Below the pieces are notes generated by a model. It had not been told where the DNA came from and did not search any database. It saw only the letters and a list, made by a program, of their open reading frames with translations. The position numbers were made by a program, and so were the translations under genes. 64,000 nt of DNA from Dechloromonas sp. (GTDB lineage Bacteria > Pseudomonadota > Gammaproteobacteria > Burkholderiales > Rhodocyclaceae): the NCBI GenBank assembly GCA_028687035.1, contig JAQUAX010000017.1, positions 1-64,000 on the forward strand. The letters run 5' to 3'. This document shows, piece after piece, positions 32,678-46,072 of the stretch. The first letter of the stretch is position 1. Each line of letters begins with the position of its first letter.

Positions 32678-33880
32678 ATGCGAGCCCATTTCTGGATCGC
32701 CCTTGCATCTTTCGTGGCCTGGCCGGCCCATGGCCAGACCGCGCTGTCCCTGGCCGGCGCCTTTGCCGCGGCCTGGGAGCGCCAGCCCGTCGCCCAGGCG
32801 GCCGGCGAGCGCGGTCGCGCCGTCGAGGCGCGGCGCCGCGCCGCCGACGCGCTGATCCCGGACGCGCCGACCCTCGAACTGGGCACGCGCAGTGACCGCT
32901 TCAACCGCGACCGCGGCGCCGCCGAGTACGAACTCGGTCTCGCAGTGCCGCTGTGGCTGCCCGGCGAACGTCACGGCAGCCGAGCGCTCGCCGAGGCCGA
33001 AGGCGTCGCGCTCGACCAGCGCCTGCAACTGCTGCGCCTGCAGCTGGCCGGCGAATTGCGCCAGGCCTGGTGGGCCTGGGCGCTGGCCCGTAACGACCGG
33101 GCGCTGGCCGCCGAGCGCGTCGAGGCCGCCCGGCGCCTGCGCGATGACGTCGTCCGCCGCGTCGCCGCCGGCGACCTGGCGCGCGCCGACCGCCACCAGG
33201 CCGAGGGCGCGCTGGCCGCAGCCGTCGCGCAGCAGGCCGAGGCCGAGGCGGTGCTGGCCGGGGCCCGGCTCGCCGTCGAAGTGCTGACCGGGCCGCTGGC
33301 GGCGGCTGGCGATGCCGCCGAGACGGAAGTCGCCGGGACGGACGGCGCAAGCCATCCCCGCCTGCGCGATGCCGAGGCGCGCGGCGAACTGGCCCGGCGC
33401 AGCCTGGAACTGGCCCGGGCGCGCAGTCGCGCCAACCCGGAAGTCACGCTGTCGACCCGGCGCGAGCGCGGCGTCGCCGGCGAGGCGCTGGAACAGACCT
33501 GGGCGCTCGGCCTGCGCCTGCCGCTGTCGTCCGCGCCCCGGCGCGATGCGCGGCTGGCCGAGGCCAACGCCGATCTGATCGAGGCCGGGCTGAGCGCCGA
33601 GCGCGAACGCGAGCGGGTCGCCGGCGAGGCGGCCGCGGCGCGCGAGCGCTGGCTGGCGGCGCGCGACCAATCGGTCGCGAGCGACGAGCGGGCCCGCCTG
33701 GCCCGCGAAAGCCGCATCTTCTTCGACAAGTCCTTCCGGCTCGGCGAGACCGATCTGCCGACCCGCTTGCGCATCGAACTGGAGGCCTTCGAGGCCGAAC
33801 GCCAGGCGGCGCGCGCCCGCATCAACCGGGCGGCCAGCCTGTCCGCCTACCGCCAGGCACTCGGCCTGCTTCCCGAATGA
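32678..33880 (+). CDS. TolC-family outer-membrane efflux protein (CzcC/CusC type)
   Basis: A 400-residue protein with signal peptide ending WPAHGQ. Two OEP repeats of long Ala/Arg/Glu-rich helices follow (LQLLRLQLAGELRQAWWAWALARNDRALAAERVEAARRL and the matching C-terminal ERVAGEAAAARERWLAAR). It forms the outer-membrane tunnel of a tripartite efflux pump. AGGAAA precedes the ATG. It is followed within eight bases by a small membrane protein and then the adaptor and pump. Confidence 0.88.
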   Translation: MRAHFWIALASFVAWPAHGQTALSLAGAFAAAWERQPVAQAAGERGRAVEARRRAADALIPDAPTLELGTRSDRFNRDRGAAEYELGLAVPLWLPGERHGSRALAEAEGVALDQRLQLLRLQLAGELRQAWWAWALARNDRALAAERVEAARRLRDDVVRRVAAGDLARADRHQAEGALAAAVAQQAEAEAVLAGARLAVEVLTGPLAAAGDAAETEVAGTDGASHPRLRDAEARGELARRSLELARARSRANPEVTLSTRRERGVAGEALEQTWALGLRLPLSSAPRRDARLAEANADLIEAGLSAERERERVAGEAAAARERWLAARDQSVASDERARLARESRIFFDKSFRLGETDLPTRLRIELEAFEAERQAARARINRAASLSAYRQALGLLPE

Positions 33881-33888
33881 GGTTCACC

Positions 33889-34371
33889 ATGAGAAAAACC
33901 GCCCTGATGCTGTGCCTGACCGCGCTGGCGGCCAGCGCAAGCGCCGCGCTGCGGCTGCCGGTCGTCGTCGCCGACAGCGAGTCCTTCGAGATCGTCGGCC
34001 GCATCGCCGACGGCGCGCTGGTCCTGCATGTGGATCGTGCCCCGGACAATTCGCCGGTGCTCGGCGCCCGCCTGTCGGTCGAAACCGGCGGGCGCAGCGT
34101 CGATGCCCGTTTCGAGCCGGAGGAGGGCGTCTACCGCGTCGCCGATGCCGACTGGCTGCGCCCGCTGGCTGCGCCGGGTACCTACCCGCTGGCCTTCACG
34201 CTGCTCGCCGGCGACGACGGCGACCTGCTGGCCGGCGACCTGCTCGTCGAGGCGGAAGCCGCTGCCGATGCCGGCAGCACGCTGCCCGGCTGGGGCTGGG
34301 CCTTGTCCGGACTGGTGCTGGCCGGAGCCGGCGGGCTGATCTGGCGCCGGACGAGGAGGAACGCGCGATGA
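33889..34371 (+). CDS. Exported, C-terminally anchored protein of the metal-efflux operon
   Basis: A 160-residue protein with signal peptide (MRKTALMLCLTALAASASA), a beta-rich middle (DNSPVLGARLSVETGGRSVDARFEPEEGVYRV, then PGTYPLAFTLLAGDDGDLLAGDLLVE) and a C-terminal span WGWALSGLVLAGAGGLIWRR ending in Arg/Lys. An earlier ATG at 33877 overlaps the previous stop, but GAGG fits ATG 33889 better. The beta part recalls small immunoglobulin-like efflux accessories; I know no function. Overlaps the adaptor gene by four bases. Confidence 0.78.
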   Translation: MRKTALMLCLTALAASASAALRLPVVVADSESFEIVGRIADGALVLHVDRAPDNSPVLGARLSVETGGRSVDARFEPEEGVYRVADADWLRPLAAPGTYPLAFTLLAGDDGDLLAGDLLVEAEAAADAGSTLPGWGWALSGLVLAGAGGLIWRRTRRNAR

Positions 34372-35477
34372 GAGCCTGGCTGATCCTCTGCTGCGTCGCC
34401 GGCCTCGCGTTGCCGGCGGCCGCCCACGAAGGGCACGACCATGCCGACCAGAAATCCCTGCTGCCTGATCGCGGCGACGTCGCGCAGCGCCTGCCGGACG
34501 GCGGCGTCTTCCTGCCCAAGCCGGCGCAGCGCCGGATCGGCGTGCGCACGCTGCCGGTCGCCGCGGAAACGCTGCCGCGCACGCTGGAACTGGCGGGGAC
34601 GGTGATCATGGACCCGCATCGCGGCGGGCGCGTCCAGGCGATGGTCACCGGCCGGCTCGAGGCGGCCGGTCCGCACGGCTTGCCGGCGGCCGGCAGCCGC
34701 GTCCGCAAGGGCCAGGTGCTGGCCTGGGTGGTGCCGGCCAGCGGCGGCATCGAGCGGGCCAACCAGGCGGCGCTGCTGGCCGAGCTGAAGGCCGCCCGCG
34801 AACTGGCCGGCAAGCGCCTGGCCCGGCTGCGCGAACTGGCCGACACCGTGCCGGGGAAGGAGATCGAGGCGGCCGAAAGCGATCTGCACAGCCTCGACGG
34901 CCGCATCGCTGCGGCCGGCGCCGGCCTGTCCGGACGCGACGCGCTGGTCGCGCCGGTCGGCGGCGTGCTGGCGGCGAGCAACGCCGTGGTCGGCCAGGTC
35001 GTCGAGGCGCGCGACCTGGTGTTCGAGATCGTCGATCCGGACAGCCTGCATATCGAGGCGCTGGCCTACGAGCCGCTCGATCCGGGCCAGGTTGCCGCGG
35101 CCGGGATCGCGGTCGGCGAACGCGTCGTGCCGCTCGATTTCGTCGGCGCCGCCCGCCGCCTGCGCGAACAGGCGCTGCCGCTGATCTTCGAGAATCACGC
35201 GGTCGGCGCCGGCCTGACGCTGCCGCTCGGGCAGCCGGTCAAGATCCAGCTCAGGCTGGCGTCGACCGTCTCGGGCTTGCCGGTGCCACAGCGCGCGCTG
35301 GTCCGCAACCAGGCCAACGAGACCGTGGTCTGGGTCAAGGCGGCGCCCGAGCGCTTCGTGCCGCGCACGGTACGCAGCGAGCCGCTCGACGGCGCCCGCG
35401 TGCTGGTCCGTGCCGGGCTGCAGCCGGGTGATCGCGTCGTCGTCGACGGCGCGGCGCTGATCAACCAGATCCGCTGA
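34368..35477 (+). CDS. RND efflux periplasmic adaptor (CzcB/CusB type)
   Basis: A 369-residue membrane-fusion protein. Signal peptide MRAWLILCCVAGLALPAAA exposes an N-terminal AHEGHDHADQ metal-ligand start. The barrel-sandwich and lipoyl halves follow (TVIMDPHRGGRVQAMVTGRLEA and LVAPVGGVLAASNAVVGQVVEARDLVFEIVD) with a helical hairpin between, then a beta barrel. It bridges the inner-membrane pump and outer-membrane tunnel. The His-rich start suits metal handling. Confidence 0.9.
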   Translation: MRAWLILCCVAGLALPAAAHEGHDHADQKSLLPDRGDVAQRLPDGGVFLPKPAQRRIGVRTLPVAAETLPRTLELAGTVIMDPHRGGRVQAMVTGRLEAAGPHGLPAAGSRVRKGQVLAWVVPASGGIERANQAALLAELKAARELAGKRLARLRELADTVPGKEIEAAESDLHSLDGRIAAAGAGLSGRDALVAPVGGVLAASNAVVGQVVEARDLVFEIVDPDSLHIEALAYEPLDPGQVAAAGIAVGERVVPLDFVGAARRLREQALPLIFENHAVGAGLTLPLGQPVKIQLRLASTVSGLPVPQRALVRNQANETVVWVKAAPERFVPRTVRSEPLDGARVLVRAGLQPGDRVVVDGAALINQIR

Positions 35478-35487
35478 GGAGGGCGCC

Positions 35488-38400
35488 ATGTTCTCGTGGA
35501 TATTGCGCAACAGCCTGGCCAGCCGCCTGCCGGTCCTCGCCGTCGCGCTGGTGCTCATGGCCTGGGGAGGCTTCCAGGCCGGCAGGCTGCCGGTCGACGT
35601 GTTCCCGGATCTCAACAAGCCGACCGTCACGCTGATGACCGAGGCCGGCGGCATGGCCCCGGAGGAGGTCGAGCAACTGGTCAGCTTCCCGCTCGAAACG
35701 GCGCTCAACGGCCTGCCCGGCGTCGCCGGCATCCGCTCGGTGTCCAGCGCCGGGCTGTCCTTCGTCTATGTGTCCTTCGACTGGGACGTCGACCTGTTCC
35801 GCGCCCGGCAGATGGTCGGCGAGCGCCTGGCGACGCTGGAGAGCGCGCTGCCGCCCGGCGTCGTTCCGAAGATGGGGCCGATCTCGTCGATCATGGGCGA
35901 GATCATGCTGGTCGCGATCCCGATCGACCCGGCGCGTGGCGACGCGATGCGCGCCCGCGAATACGCCGACTGGGTGCTGCGCCCGCGCCTGATGGCGGTG
36001 GCCGGGGTCGCCCAGGTCATCCCGATCGGTGGCGAGGTCCGCCAGTTCCAGGTCCAGCCGGACACCCGCCGGATGGCCGGGCTGGGCATCTCGCTGAGCC
36101 AGGTCGAGGCCGCGCTGCGCGGCTACGCGGCGAACACCTCCGGCGGCTTCCTCGAACTGAACGGCCGCGAATACCTGATTCGCCACCTCGGCCGGACGGC
36201 CCGTCTCGAGGATCTCCAGAACCTTGCGCTGACGGCGCGCGACGGCCAGCCCATCCTGCTCCGTCAGGTCGCCGGCGTCGCCTTCGCGCCGGCGGTGAAG
36301 CGCGGCGACGCCGGTCTCGACGGCGCACCGGCGGTGATCCTCAGCGTCCAGAAGCAGCCGGCCGCCGACACGGTGGACCTGACGAATCGCCTCGAAAACG
36401 CGCTGGCCGGCCTGAAGCCGGGCCTGCCGGCGGGCGTCGGCGAGCCGCGGGTGATCTTCCGGCAGGCCGATTTCATCGAGGCCTCGCTCGGCAACCTGCA
36501 GGCCAAGCTGGCGCTCGCCGCCTGCCTGGTCGCCGCGGTGCTGTTCTTCTTCCTCGGCAACCTGCGCACGATGCTGATCTCGCTGACCGCGATCCCGCTG
36601 TCCGTCCTGATCGCGATGCTGGTCTTCAACGCGGCCGGGCTGTCGATCAACACGATGACGCTGGGCGGCCTGGCGATCGCCATCGGCGAGCTGGTCGACG
36701 ACGCCGTGGTCGATGTCGAGAACATCCTGCGCCGGCTGCGCGAGGCGGCGGCGCGCGGCGAGTCGCCGGGCGTCCGCGAGCTGATCGTCCGCGCGTCGCT
36801 CGAGGTGCGCTCGGCGATCGTCTATGCGACGGCGATCATCGCGCTGGTCTTCGTGCCGCTGTTCGCGCTGCCCGGCATCGAGGGACGGCTGTTCGTTCCG
36901 CTCGGCATCGCCTATATCGTGTCCATCCTGGCCTCGCTGCTCGTTTCGGTGACGGTGACGCCGGTGCTGGCCTACTATCTGCTGCCGGCGCTGGCCGCCG
37001 CCCGGCACGGCGACACGCGGCTGGTCGCCTGGCTGAAGCGGCGCTACCAGGTGGCGCTGTCCGCCGTGCTGGCGGCGCCGCGCCGGCCGGTCGCCGCCGC
37101 CGCGCTGGCGGTGCTGCTGGCCGCGGCCGCGGTGCCGCTGTTTCCGACGACCTTCCTGCCGCCGTTCAACGAAGGGTCGATCACGCTGACCCTGCGCCTC
37201 GATCCGGGCGTCACGCTGGCCGACTCGGTGGCCGTCGCCGGTCAGGCCGAACGCCTGCTGCGGGCCGTGCCGGAAGTCGAGCATGTCGGCCGCCGTTCCG
37301 GCCGCGCCGAGCTCGACGAGCATGCCGAGGGCGTCCATGTGTCGGAAATCGAGATCCGGCTGAAGCCGGGCGGCCGCACCAAGGAGGCGATCTACGCCGA
37401 CATCCGCCGGCGTCTGCAGGACCTGCCGGGCAGCCTGAACCTCGGGCAGCCGATCTCGCACCGGATCGACCACATGCTGTCCGGCGTCCGGGCCCAGGTC
37501 GCGATCAAGCTGTTCGGCGACGATCTCGACACGCTGCGCGCCCAGGCCGCGCTGCTGCGCGAGCGCCTGCAGCGCATCCCCGGCGTCGCCGACCTCGAGG
37601 TCGAGAAGCAGGTGCTGGCGCCGCAGATCAAGGTGCGCGCCGATTTCGAGGCGGCAGCGCGCTACGGCCTGTCGTCGGCGCAGCTGCTGAGCACGCTGCA
37701 GACGCTGGTCGATGGCGAGAAGATGGCGCAGATCGTCGAGGGCAACCGCCGCTTCGACCTGCTGCTGCGCCTGCCGGAAAGCGCCCGCTCGGTCGAGGGG
37801 CTGCGCCAGATGCTGGTCGAAACGCCGGCCGGGCCGGTGCCGCTGTTCCGGCTGGCCGCCATCGAGGACGGCGACGGGCCGAACCAGATCATCCGCGACG
37901 ACGGCCGGCGGCGCATCGTGCTGTCGCTGAATGCGCAGGGCAGGGCGCTGTCCGACGTGGTCGCCGACGTCCGCGCCGAGATCGCCGGCTTCCCGCTGCC
38001 CGAGGGCTATTTCGTCGTGCTCGGCGGTCAGTTCCAGGCCCAGGAGGAGGCGGCGCGGCTGATCGCGCTGCTGGCGACCGGCTCGGCGCTGCTGATCTTC
38101 ATGGTGCTGTACGGGCGCTACCGTTCGGCGGCGCTTGCGCTTCTGGTCATGGCCAACATCCCGCTGGCACTGGTCGGCGCGGTGTTCGGGCTGTGGCTGT
38201 CCGGCCAGCCGCTGTCGGTCGCGGCGCTGATCGGCTTCGTGACGCTGGCCGGCATCGCGACGCGCAACGGCATCCTCAAGGTCAGCCACTGGCTGAACCT
38301 GATGCGCCTGGAAGGCCTGCCCTTCGCCATCCCGACCATCGTGCGCGGCGCGCAGGAGCGCCTGACGCCGGTACTGATGACCGCGCTGGTCGCCGCCTTC

Positions 38401-38592
38401 GCGCTGGCGCCGCTGCTCTTCGAGGCCGAACAGCCGGGCACTGAGATCCTGCATCCGGTCGCCGTCGTGATCTTCGCCGGCCTGATCGGTGCCACGCTGC
38501 TCGACACCTTCGTAACCCCCGCGCTCTTCCTGCTGTTCGGCCGCGCGCCGGCCGAACGCCTGCAGCGCGAGGCCCCCGGGGAAACCCTTTGA
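35488..38592 (+). CDS. Heavy-metal RND efflux pump, inner-membrane subunit (CzcA/CusA type)
   Basis: A 1034-residue RND transporter with 12 spans and two large periplasmic loops. It starts LASRLPVLAVALVLMAWGGFQAGRLPVDVFPDLNKPTVT. The proton-relay helix reads AIGELVDDAVVDVEN with Glu401, Asp404, Asp405, Asp409 and Glu411, differing from the DFGxxVDGAVVxxEN of CzcA and the copper/silver form. Later REFINLDP-type segments, GGQFQAQEEAARLIAL and NIPLALVGAVFGLWLSG, are standard. Substrate metal cannot be read with certainty; the neighbouring DUF411 gene points to copper. Confidence 0.92.
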   Translation: MFSWILRNSLASRLPVLAVALVLMAWGGFQAGRLPVDVFPDLNKPTVTLMTEAGGMAPEEVEQLVSFPLETALNGLPGVAGIRSVSSAGLSFVYVSFDWDVDLFRARQMVGERLATLESALPPGVVPKMGPISSIMGEIMLVAIPIDPARGDAMRAREYADWVLRPRLMAVAGVAQVIPIGGEVRQFQVQPDTRRMAGLGISLSQVEAALRGYAANTSGGFLELNGREYLIRHLGRTARLEDLQNLALTARDGQPILLRQVAGVAFAPAVKRGDAGLDGAPAVILSVQKQPAADTVDLTNRLENALAGLKPGLPAGVGEPRVIFRQADFIEASLGNLQAKLALAACLVAAVLFFFLGNLRTMLISLTAIPLSVLIAMLVFNAAGLSINTMTLGGLAIAIGELVDDAVVDVENILRRLREAAARGESPGVRELIVRASLEVRSAIVYATAIIALVFVPLFALPGIEGRLFVPLGIAYIVSILASLLVSVTVTPVLAYYLLPALAAARHGDTRLVAWLKRRYQVALSAVLAAPRRPVAAAALAVLLAAAAVPLFPTTFLPPFNEGSITLTLRLDPGVTLADSVAVAGQAERLLRAVPEVEHVGRRSGRAELDEHAEGVHVSEIEIRLKPGGRTKEAIYADIRRRLQDLPGSLNLGQPISHRIDHMLSGVRAQVAIKLFGDDLDTLRAQAALLRERLQRIPGVADLEVEKQVLAPQIKVRADFEAAARYGLSSAQLLSTLQTLVDGEKMAQIVEGNRRFDLLLRLPESARSVEGLRQMLVETPAGPVPLFRLAAIEDGDGPNQIIRDDGRRRIVLSLNAQGRALSDVVADVRAEIAGFPLPEGYFVVLGGQFQAQEEAARLIALLATGSALLIFMVLYGRYRSAALALLVMANIPLALVGAVFGLWLSGQPLSVAALIGFVTLAGIATRNGILKVSHWLNLMRLEGLPFAIPTIVRGAQERLTPVLMTALVAAFALAPLLFEAEQPGTEILHPVAVVIFAGLIGATLLDTFVTPALFLLFGRAPAERLQREAPGETL

Positions 38593-38615
38593 CCTTGATC
38601 CACCAGGAGAAAACC

Positions 38616-38984
38616 ATGAACAGACTGATTTTTGCCATGCTGGCCGCGTTGACCGCGAGCCACCCCGCCGTCGCTCACGAAGGGCACGGCCAGCCGCAGT
38701 TCGGCGGCGTCGTCGCCGAGGCCGGCGTCGCCCAGTTCGAAATCGTCGCCGGCGACGGCAAGGTGACGGTGCATGCGACCCAGCACGGCGCGCCGCTGGC
38801 CACGGCCGGCGCCAGCGGCCGGCTGACCGTGCTCGACGGTACCCGGAAGAGCGAGATCGAACTCGCGCCGGCCGGCGAAAACCGGCTGGCCGGGGCGGGC
38901 CGCGTGCCGTCCGGGGCCAGGCTGCTGCTCAGCGTCAGCCTGGCCGGCCAGAAGCCGCTGCAGGCGCGCGCCGTGCTGCGCTGA
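38616..38984 (+). CDS. Small exported protein of the metal-efflux operon
   Basis: A 122-residue protein from ATG 38616 (CAGGAGAAAACC before it). Signal peptide MNRLIFAMLAALTASHPAVA is followed by HEGHGQPQFGG, the same AHEGH opening as the adaptor. The rest is a beta-rich domain of alternating hydrophobic strands (VAQFEIVAGDGKVTVHATQHG, GRLTVLDGTRKSEIELAP). No family is recognised. It starts 23 bases after the pump gene and is co-transcribed with the next. Confidence 0.75.
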   Translation: MNRLIFAMLAALTASHPAVAHEGHGQPQFGGVVAEAGVAQFEIVAGDGKVTVHATQHGAPLATAGASGRLTVLDGTRKSEIELAPAGENRLAGAGRVPSGARLLLSVSLAGQKPLQARAVLR

Positions 38985-38994
38985 GGAGAGGGCG

Positions 38995-39477
38995 ATGGAT
39001 GCACCGAAGATGCCCATGCGCCGCCGCTGGCTGAACGCCGTGCTGGCCGGCACCGTACTGCTTGCTGTACCGGCCTGGGCGGCCGGCGGCGAAAGCCTCG
39101 CGGTCGAGGTCTGGAAAAGCCCGTATTGCGGCTGCTGCAAGGACTGGATCGCGCACCTGAAGGCCGAGGGCTTTGCCGTGCGCGTGCACGAAGTCGGCGA
39201 TCTCGATGCCGCCCGCCGCCGGCTCGGCATGCCGGAGCGCTATGCGTCGTGCCACACCGCGCGGATCGGCGGCTACCTGCTCGAAGGCCACGTGCCGGCC
39301 GCCGACATCCGCCGCCTGCTTGCCGAGAAACCGGCGGCGATCGGCCTGGCCGTACCCGGCATGCCGGTCGGTTCGCCCGGCATGGACGGCCCGGCCTACG
39401 GCGGACGGCGCGATCCCCACGACGTGCTGCTGGTCGCGGGCGACGGCCGCCACCGGGTATACGCCAGCTATCGCTGA
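38995..39477 (+). CDS. DUF411 metal-binding protein
   Basis: A 160-residue exported protein with a twin-Arg-like start MPMRRRWLNAVLAGTVLLAVPAWA and the DUF411 core: VEVWKSPYCGCCKDWIAHL, ASCHTARIGGYLLEGHVPA and AVPGMPVGSPGMDGP. DUF411 proteins have a thioredoxin-like fold with a CGCC motif and are common in copper- and mercury-resistance clusters. It closes the operon. Confidence 0.9.
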   Translation: MDAPKMPMRRRWLNAVLAGTVLLAVPAWAAGGESLAVEVWKSPYCGCCKDWIAHLKAEGFAVRVHEVGDLDAARRRLGMPERYASCHTARIGGYLLEGHVPAADIRRLLAEKPAAIGLAVPGMPVGSPGMDGPAYGGRRDPHDVLLVAGDGRHRVYASYR

Positions 39478-39522
39478 ATCTCCCGCCCCGTCGGCCGGCA
39501 GCGTCGGTCGCGGGGCCCGGAG

Positions 39523-39528
39523 TATAAT
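39523..39528 (+). promoter_or_regulatory. prfC -10 element
   Basis: A perfect TATAAT 30 bases before GTG 39558. The -35 is not clear, and no good ribosome site lies in the short leader. Confidence 0.5.
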
Positions 39529-39557
39529 CGCGCCCTTTCCGATTATTTCCGTCCGCC

Positions 39558-41132
<1,575 letters not shown>

Positions 41133-41134
41133 TC

Positions 41135-41587
41135 ATGACGGTCCGCGTCCAGGCAGCCGATTTCGACGTCGGTGCCGAGTTGACCGCGTTGCGCGCCGGC
41201 GACGCCCGGGTCGGCGCGCTCGCCAGCTTCGTCGGCTTGGTCCGCGACATCAACGACGGCGCCCGCGTTGCCGGCATGACCCTGGAGCACTACCCGGGAA
41301 TGACCGAGAAGGCGCTCGAGGCCATCGTCGCCGAGGCGAAGGGCCGCTGGGACATCTACGATGCGCTGGTCATCCACCGCGTCGGGCCGCTCGCGCCCTG
41401 CGACCAGATCGTGCTGGTCGCGGTGACCAGCGCCCATCGCGGCGAATCCTTCGCCGCCTGCGAATTCATCATGGACTACCTGAAGACGCGCGCGCCGTTC
41501 TGGAAGAAGGAAGCGACGCCGGACGGCGGGCGCTGGGTCGACGCCCGCGAAACCGACGATTCCGCCGCCTTGCGCTGGCAGAAATGA
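41135..41587 (+). CDS. moaE: Molybdopterin synthase catalytic subunit
   Basis: A 150-residue protein from ATG 41135, with FVGLVRDINDG, LEHYPGMTEKALEAI, IHRVGPLAPCDQIVLVAVTSAHRGESFAACEFIMDYLKTRAPFWKKE and catalytic Lys residues near 118-124. MoaE converts precursor Z to molybdopterin with MoaD. Here moaE follows prfC; moaD and moaA are elsewhere. Confidence 0.96.
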   Translation: MTVRVQAADFDVGAELTALRAGDARVGALASFVGLVRDINDGARVAGMTLEHYPGMTEKALEAIVAEAKGRWDIYDALVIHRVGPLAPCDQIVLVAVTSAHRGESFAACEFIMDYLKTRAPFWKKEATPDGGRWVDARETDDSAALRWQK

Positions 41588-41612
41588 AAACAGGGGCGCC
41601 GCGGCGCCCCTG
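41588..41612 (-). terminator. Terminator of the chemoreceptor gene
   Basis: CAGGGGCGC and GCGCCCCTG pair almost without loop; on the minus strand it is followed by TTTTCATTT. Confidence 0.6.
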
Positions 41613-41625
41613 ATGCGTTCCGGCC

Positions 41626-43245
41626 TCAGGTCCGGAAGCGGGAGACCGCCTCGTGCAGCGATGCCGACAGGCTGTGCAGCCGGCGCGCCGCGTCGGCCGT
41701 CTCGCGGACGGCGTTGGCGCTTTCCTCGGACATCTGCGCGATGGTTTCGAGCTTCTGCGCAATGTCGTTGCTGGCGACGCTCTGTTCGGAAATCGAGTCG
41801 GAAATCCCGTTGACCACCTGGGTCACGCGCACCGCGCCTTCGCGGATGCGATTGATCGAGCTGCCGGCCTGGTTGGCCAGCTCGACGCCATGGCCGACCT
41901 GCTCGACGCCGGCCTGCATGCTGGCCACCGCGCTTCGGGTGCCGCTCTGGATCTTGCCGACCATTTCGGCGATCTCGGTCGTCGAATGGCCGGTACGCTC
42001 GGCCAGCTTGCGGACCTCGTCGGCGACGACCGCGAAGCCGCGGCCCTGTTCGCCGGCGCGCGCCGCCTCGATCGCCGCGTTCAGCGCCAGCAGGTTGGTC
42101 TGGTCGGCGATTTCCTTGATCGTGTTGACGATGGAAGTGATCTGGTCGGACTGACGGCCGAGATCCTCGACGATCTTCGAGGAGTCCTGAACCGCGTCGG
42201 AAATCTTGCGCATTTCGGTCGCCGCGCTGTGGATCACCGCGGCACCTTCCTCGGAAGTCGAGGCCGATTCCTGCGAGATGCCATGGGCTTCGCCGGCGTT
42301 TTCCCGGACCTGGTCGATGCTGACCGCCATTTCCTCGACCGAGGCCGCCATCGACGCCGCCGCATCGCTCTGCTGGCGGGCGCGCTCGGCGACTTCCTCG
42401 GAGGCGCGCAGCAGCTGGTCGGCCGATGCGGCGACCTGCTCGGCGTTGCCCAGGATGCTGGCGATCATGCTGCGCAGCGTGTCCTGCATGCTGCGGATGT
42501 TGAACATCAGGCTGGACTGGTCGCCCGGCGCGCAGTCGACCGGCGTCGCCAGGTCGCCGGCGGCGATGTGGCGGGCGACTTCGGAGGCGACGGCAGGGTC
42601 GCCGCCCAGCGTGCCGATGATGTTGCGCGACAGCAGCAGCAGCGAGATCGCGACGAAGCCGCCGATGCCCAGGCCCCACAGCAGCAGCTTGCCGGCGTCG
42701 CTGCGGAACTTGGCATCGACGTCGTCGATGTAGATGCCGGAGCCGATCACCCAGCCCCAGGGCTGGAAGCCGGCGACGTAGGAAATCTTCGGCACGTTGT
42801 CGGCGGCACCCGGCTTCGGCCACAGGTAATCGACGAAGCCGGCGCCCTGCGCCTTGACGACCCGGTTGAACTCGACGAACAGCAGCTTGCCGTTCTTGTC
42901 GCGGATCTGGTCGAGCTTGGTGCCCTCCATTTCCGGCTTGATCGGGTGCATCACCATGACGTCGGACAAGTCGTTGATCCAGAAGTATTCGTTGCCCTGG
43001 TAGCGCATTGCCCGCAGCGCGTCCTTGGCCGCCTTCTGCGCCTGTTCGCGGGGCAGCGTGCCGGCGCGCTCCTGCTGCTCGTAATGGGCGACGGTGGCGA
43101 CCGCGACCTCGACCAGGTTGCGGACCTTGTCCTGTCTGTCCTCCAGCATCTGGCTGCGGCCATTGACCAGCACCACGGCGATCAGGAAGACGAGGGCGGC
43201 GATCGTCGCGACGGTCATGCCGAAAAGTTTGCCGCGTAGGCTCAT
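41626..43245 (-). CDS. Methyl-accepting chemotaxis protein with cache sensor
   Basis: A 539-residue chemoreceptor. TM1 ([19 protein letters not shown]), then a single-cache periplasmic domain ([38 protein letters not shown]), TM2 near residue 200 ([19 protein letters not shown]), HAMP and a long signalling coil. The hairpin tip is [42 protein letters not shown], the universal MCP signature. Start at M of MSLRGKLFG, with GAAAAAG before. The bound ligand is unknown; cache domains of this kind often sense small organic acids. Confidence 0.95.
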   Translation of the reverse strand: MSLRGKLFGMTVATIAALVFLIAVVLVNGRSQMLEDRQDKVRNLVEVAVATVAHYEQQERAGTLPREQAQKAAKDALRAMRYQGNEYFWINDLSDVMVMHPIKPEMEGTKLDQIRDKNGKLLFVEFNRVVKAQGAGFVDYLWPKPGAADNVPKISYVAGFQPWGWVIGSGIYIDDVDAKFRSDAGKLLLWGLGIGGFVAISLLLLSRNIIGTLGGDPAVASEVARHIAAGDLATPVDCAPGDQSSLMFNIRSMQDTLRSMIASILGNAEQVAASADQLLRASEEVAERARQQSDAAASMAASVEEMAVSIDQVRENAGEAHGISQESASTSEEGAAVIHSAATEMRKISDAVQDSSKIVEDLGRQSDQITSIVNTIKEIADQTNLLALNAAIEAARAGEQGRGFAVVADEVRKLAERTGHSTTEIAEMVGKIQSGTRSAVASMQAGVEQVGHGVELANQAGSSINRIREGAVRVTQVVNGISDSISEQSVASNDIAQKLETIAQMSEESANAVRETADAARRLHSLSASLHEAVSRFRT

Positions 43246-43363
43246 GCTTTTTCCCCTTGCGAAAGTGTCAAATCGACATTCGGTATGCGTTATTTGCGTC
43301 ATCTGCAAAAGCTATGACTGACGCTTTTTTTTACTAGCCATTCTATCAATTTGCCGCAGCCCC

Positions 43364-43392
43364 GGTTGAAATTACGCGGTGCACCCTCATTT
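43364..43392 (+). promoter_or_regulatory. Sigma-32-type promoter of clpB
   Basis: GGTTGAAA (43364-43371) and CCCTCATTT (43384-43392) at 12-base spacing match the heat-shock pattern CTTGAAA / CCCCATNT. It lies about 40 bases before the clpB start, where the gene is usually sigma-32 controlled. Confidence 0.68.
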
Positions 43393-43428
43393 GACGGTCA
43401 ATATGAATTCTCCCCGGAGGACACCGAG

Positions 43429-46011
<2,583 letters not shown>

Positions 46012-46020
46012 GTCCGGAAA

Positions 46021-46051
46021 CAACGGGGGCGGCCGAATGGCCGCCCCCGCG
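46021..46051. terminator. Shared terminator between clpB and the YpeC-like gene
   Basis: GGGGGCGGCC pairs with GGCCGCCCCC around GAAT. No long T-run is seen on either strand, so it is a strong hairpin rather than a classical terminator. Confidence 0.55.
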
Positions 46052-46072
46052 TTCGAGTGCCGGTCCGCCGGA

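Noticed and set aside
35461-38454. Long open frame opposite the RND pump gene
   Set aside because: It is Arg/Gln/Gly/His-rich with no domain, and arises from high GC content at codon positions of the true plus-strand gene, which has recognisable RND motifs throughout.
43246-43330. Flagellar sigma-28 promoter before the chemoreceptor
   Set aside because: No -35/-10 pair with the right spacing could be found by eye.
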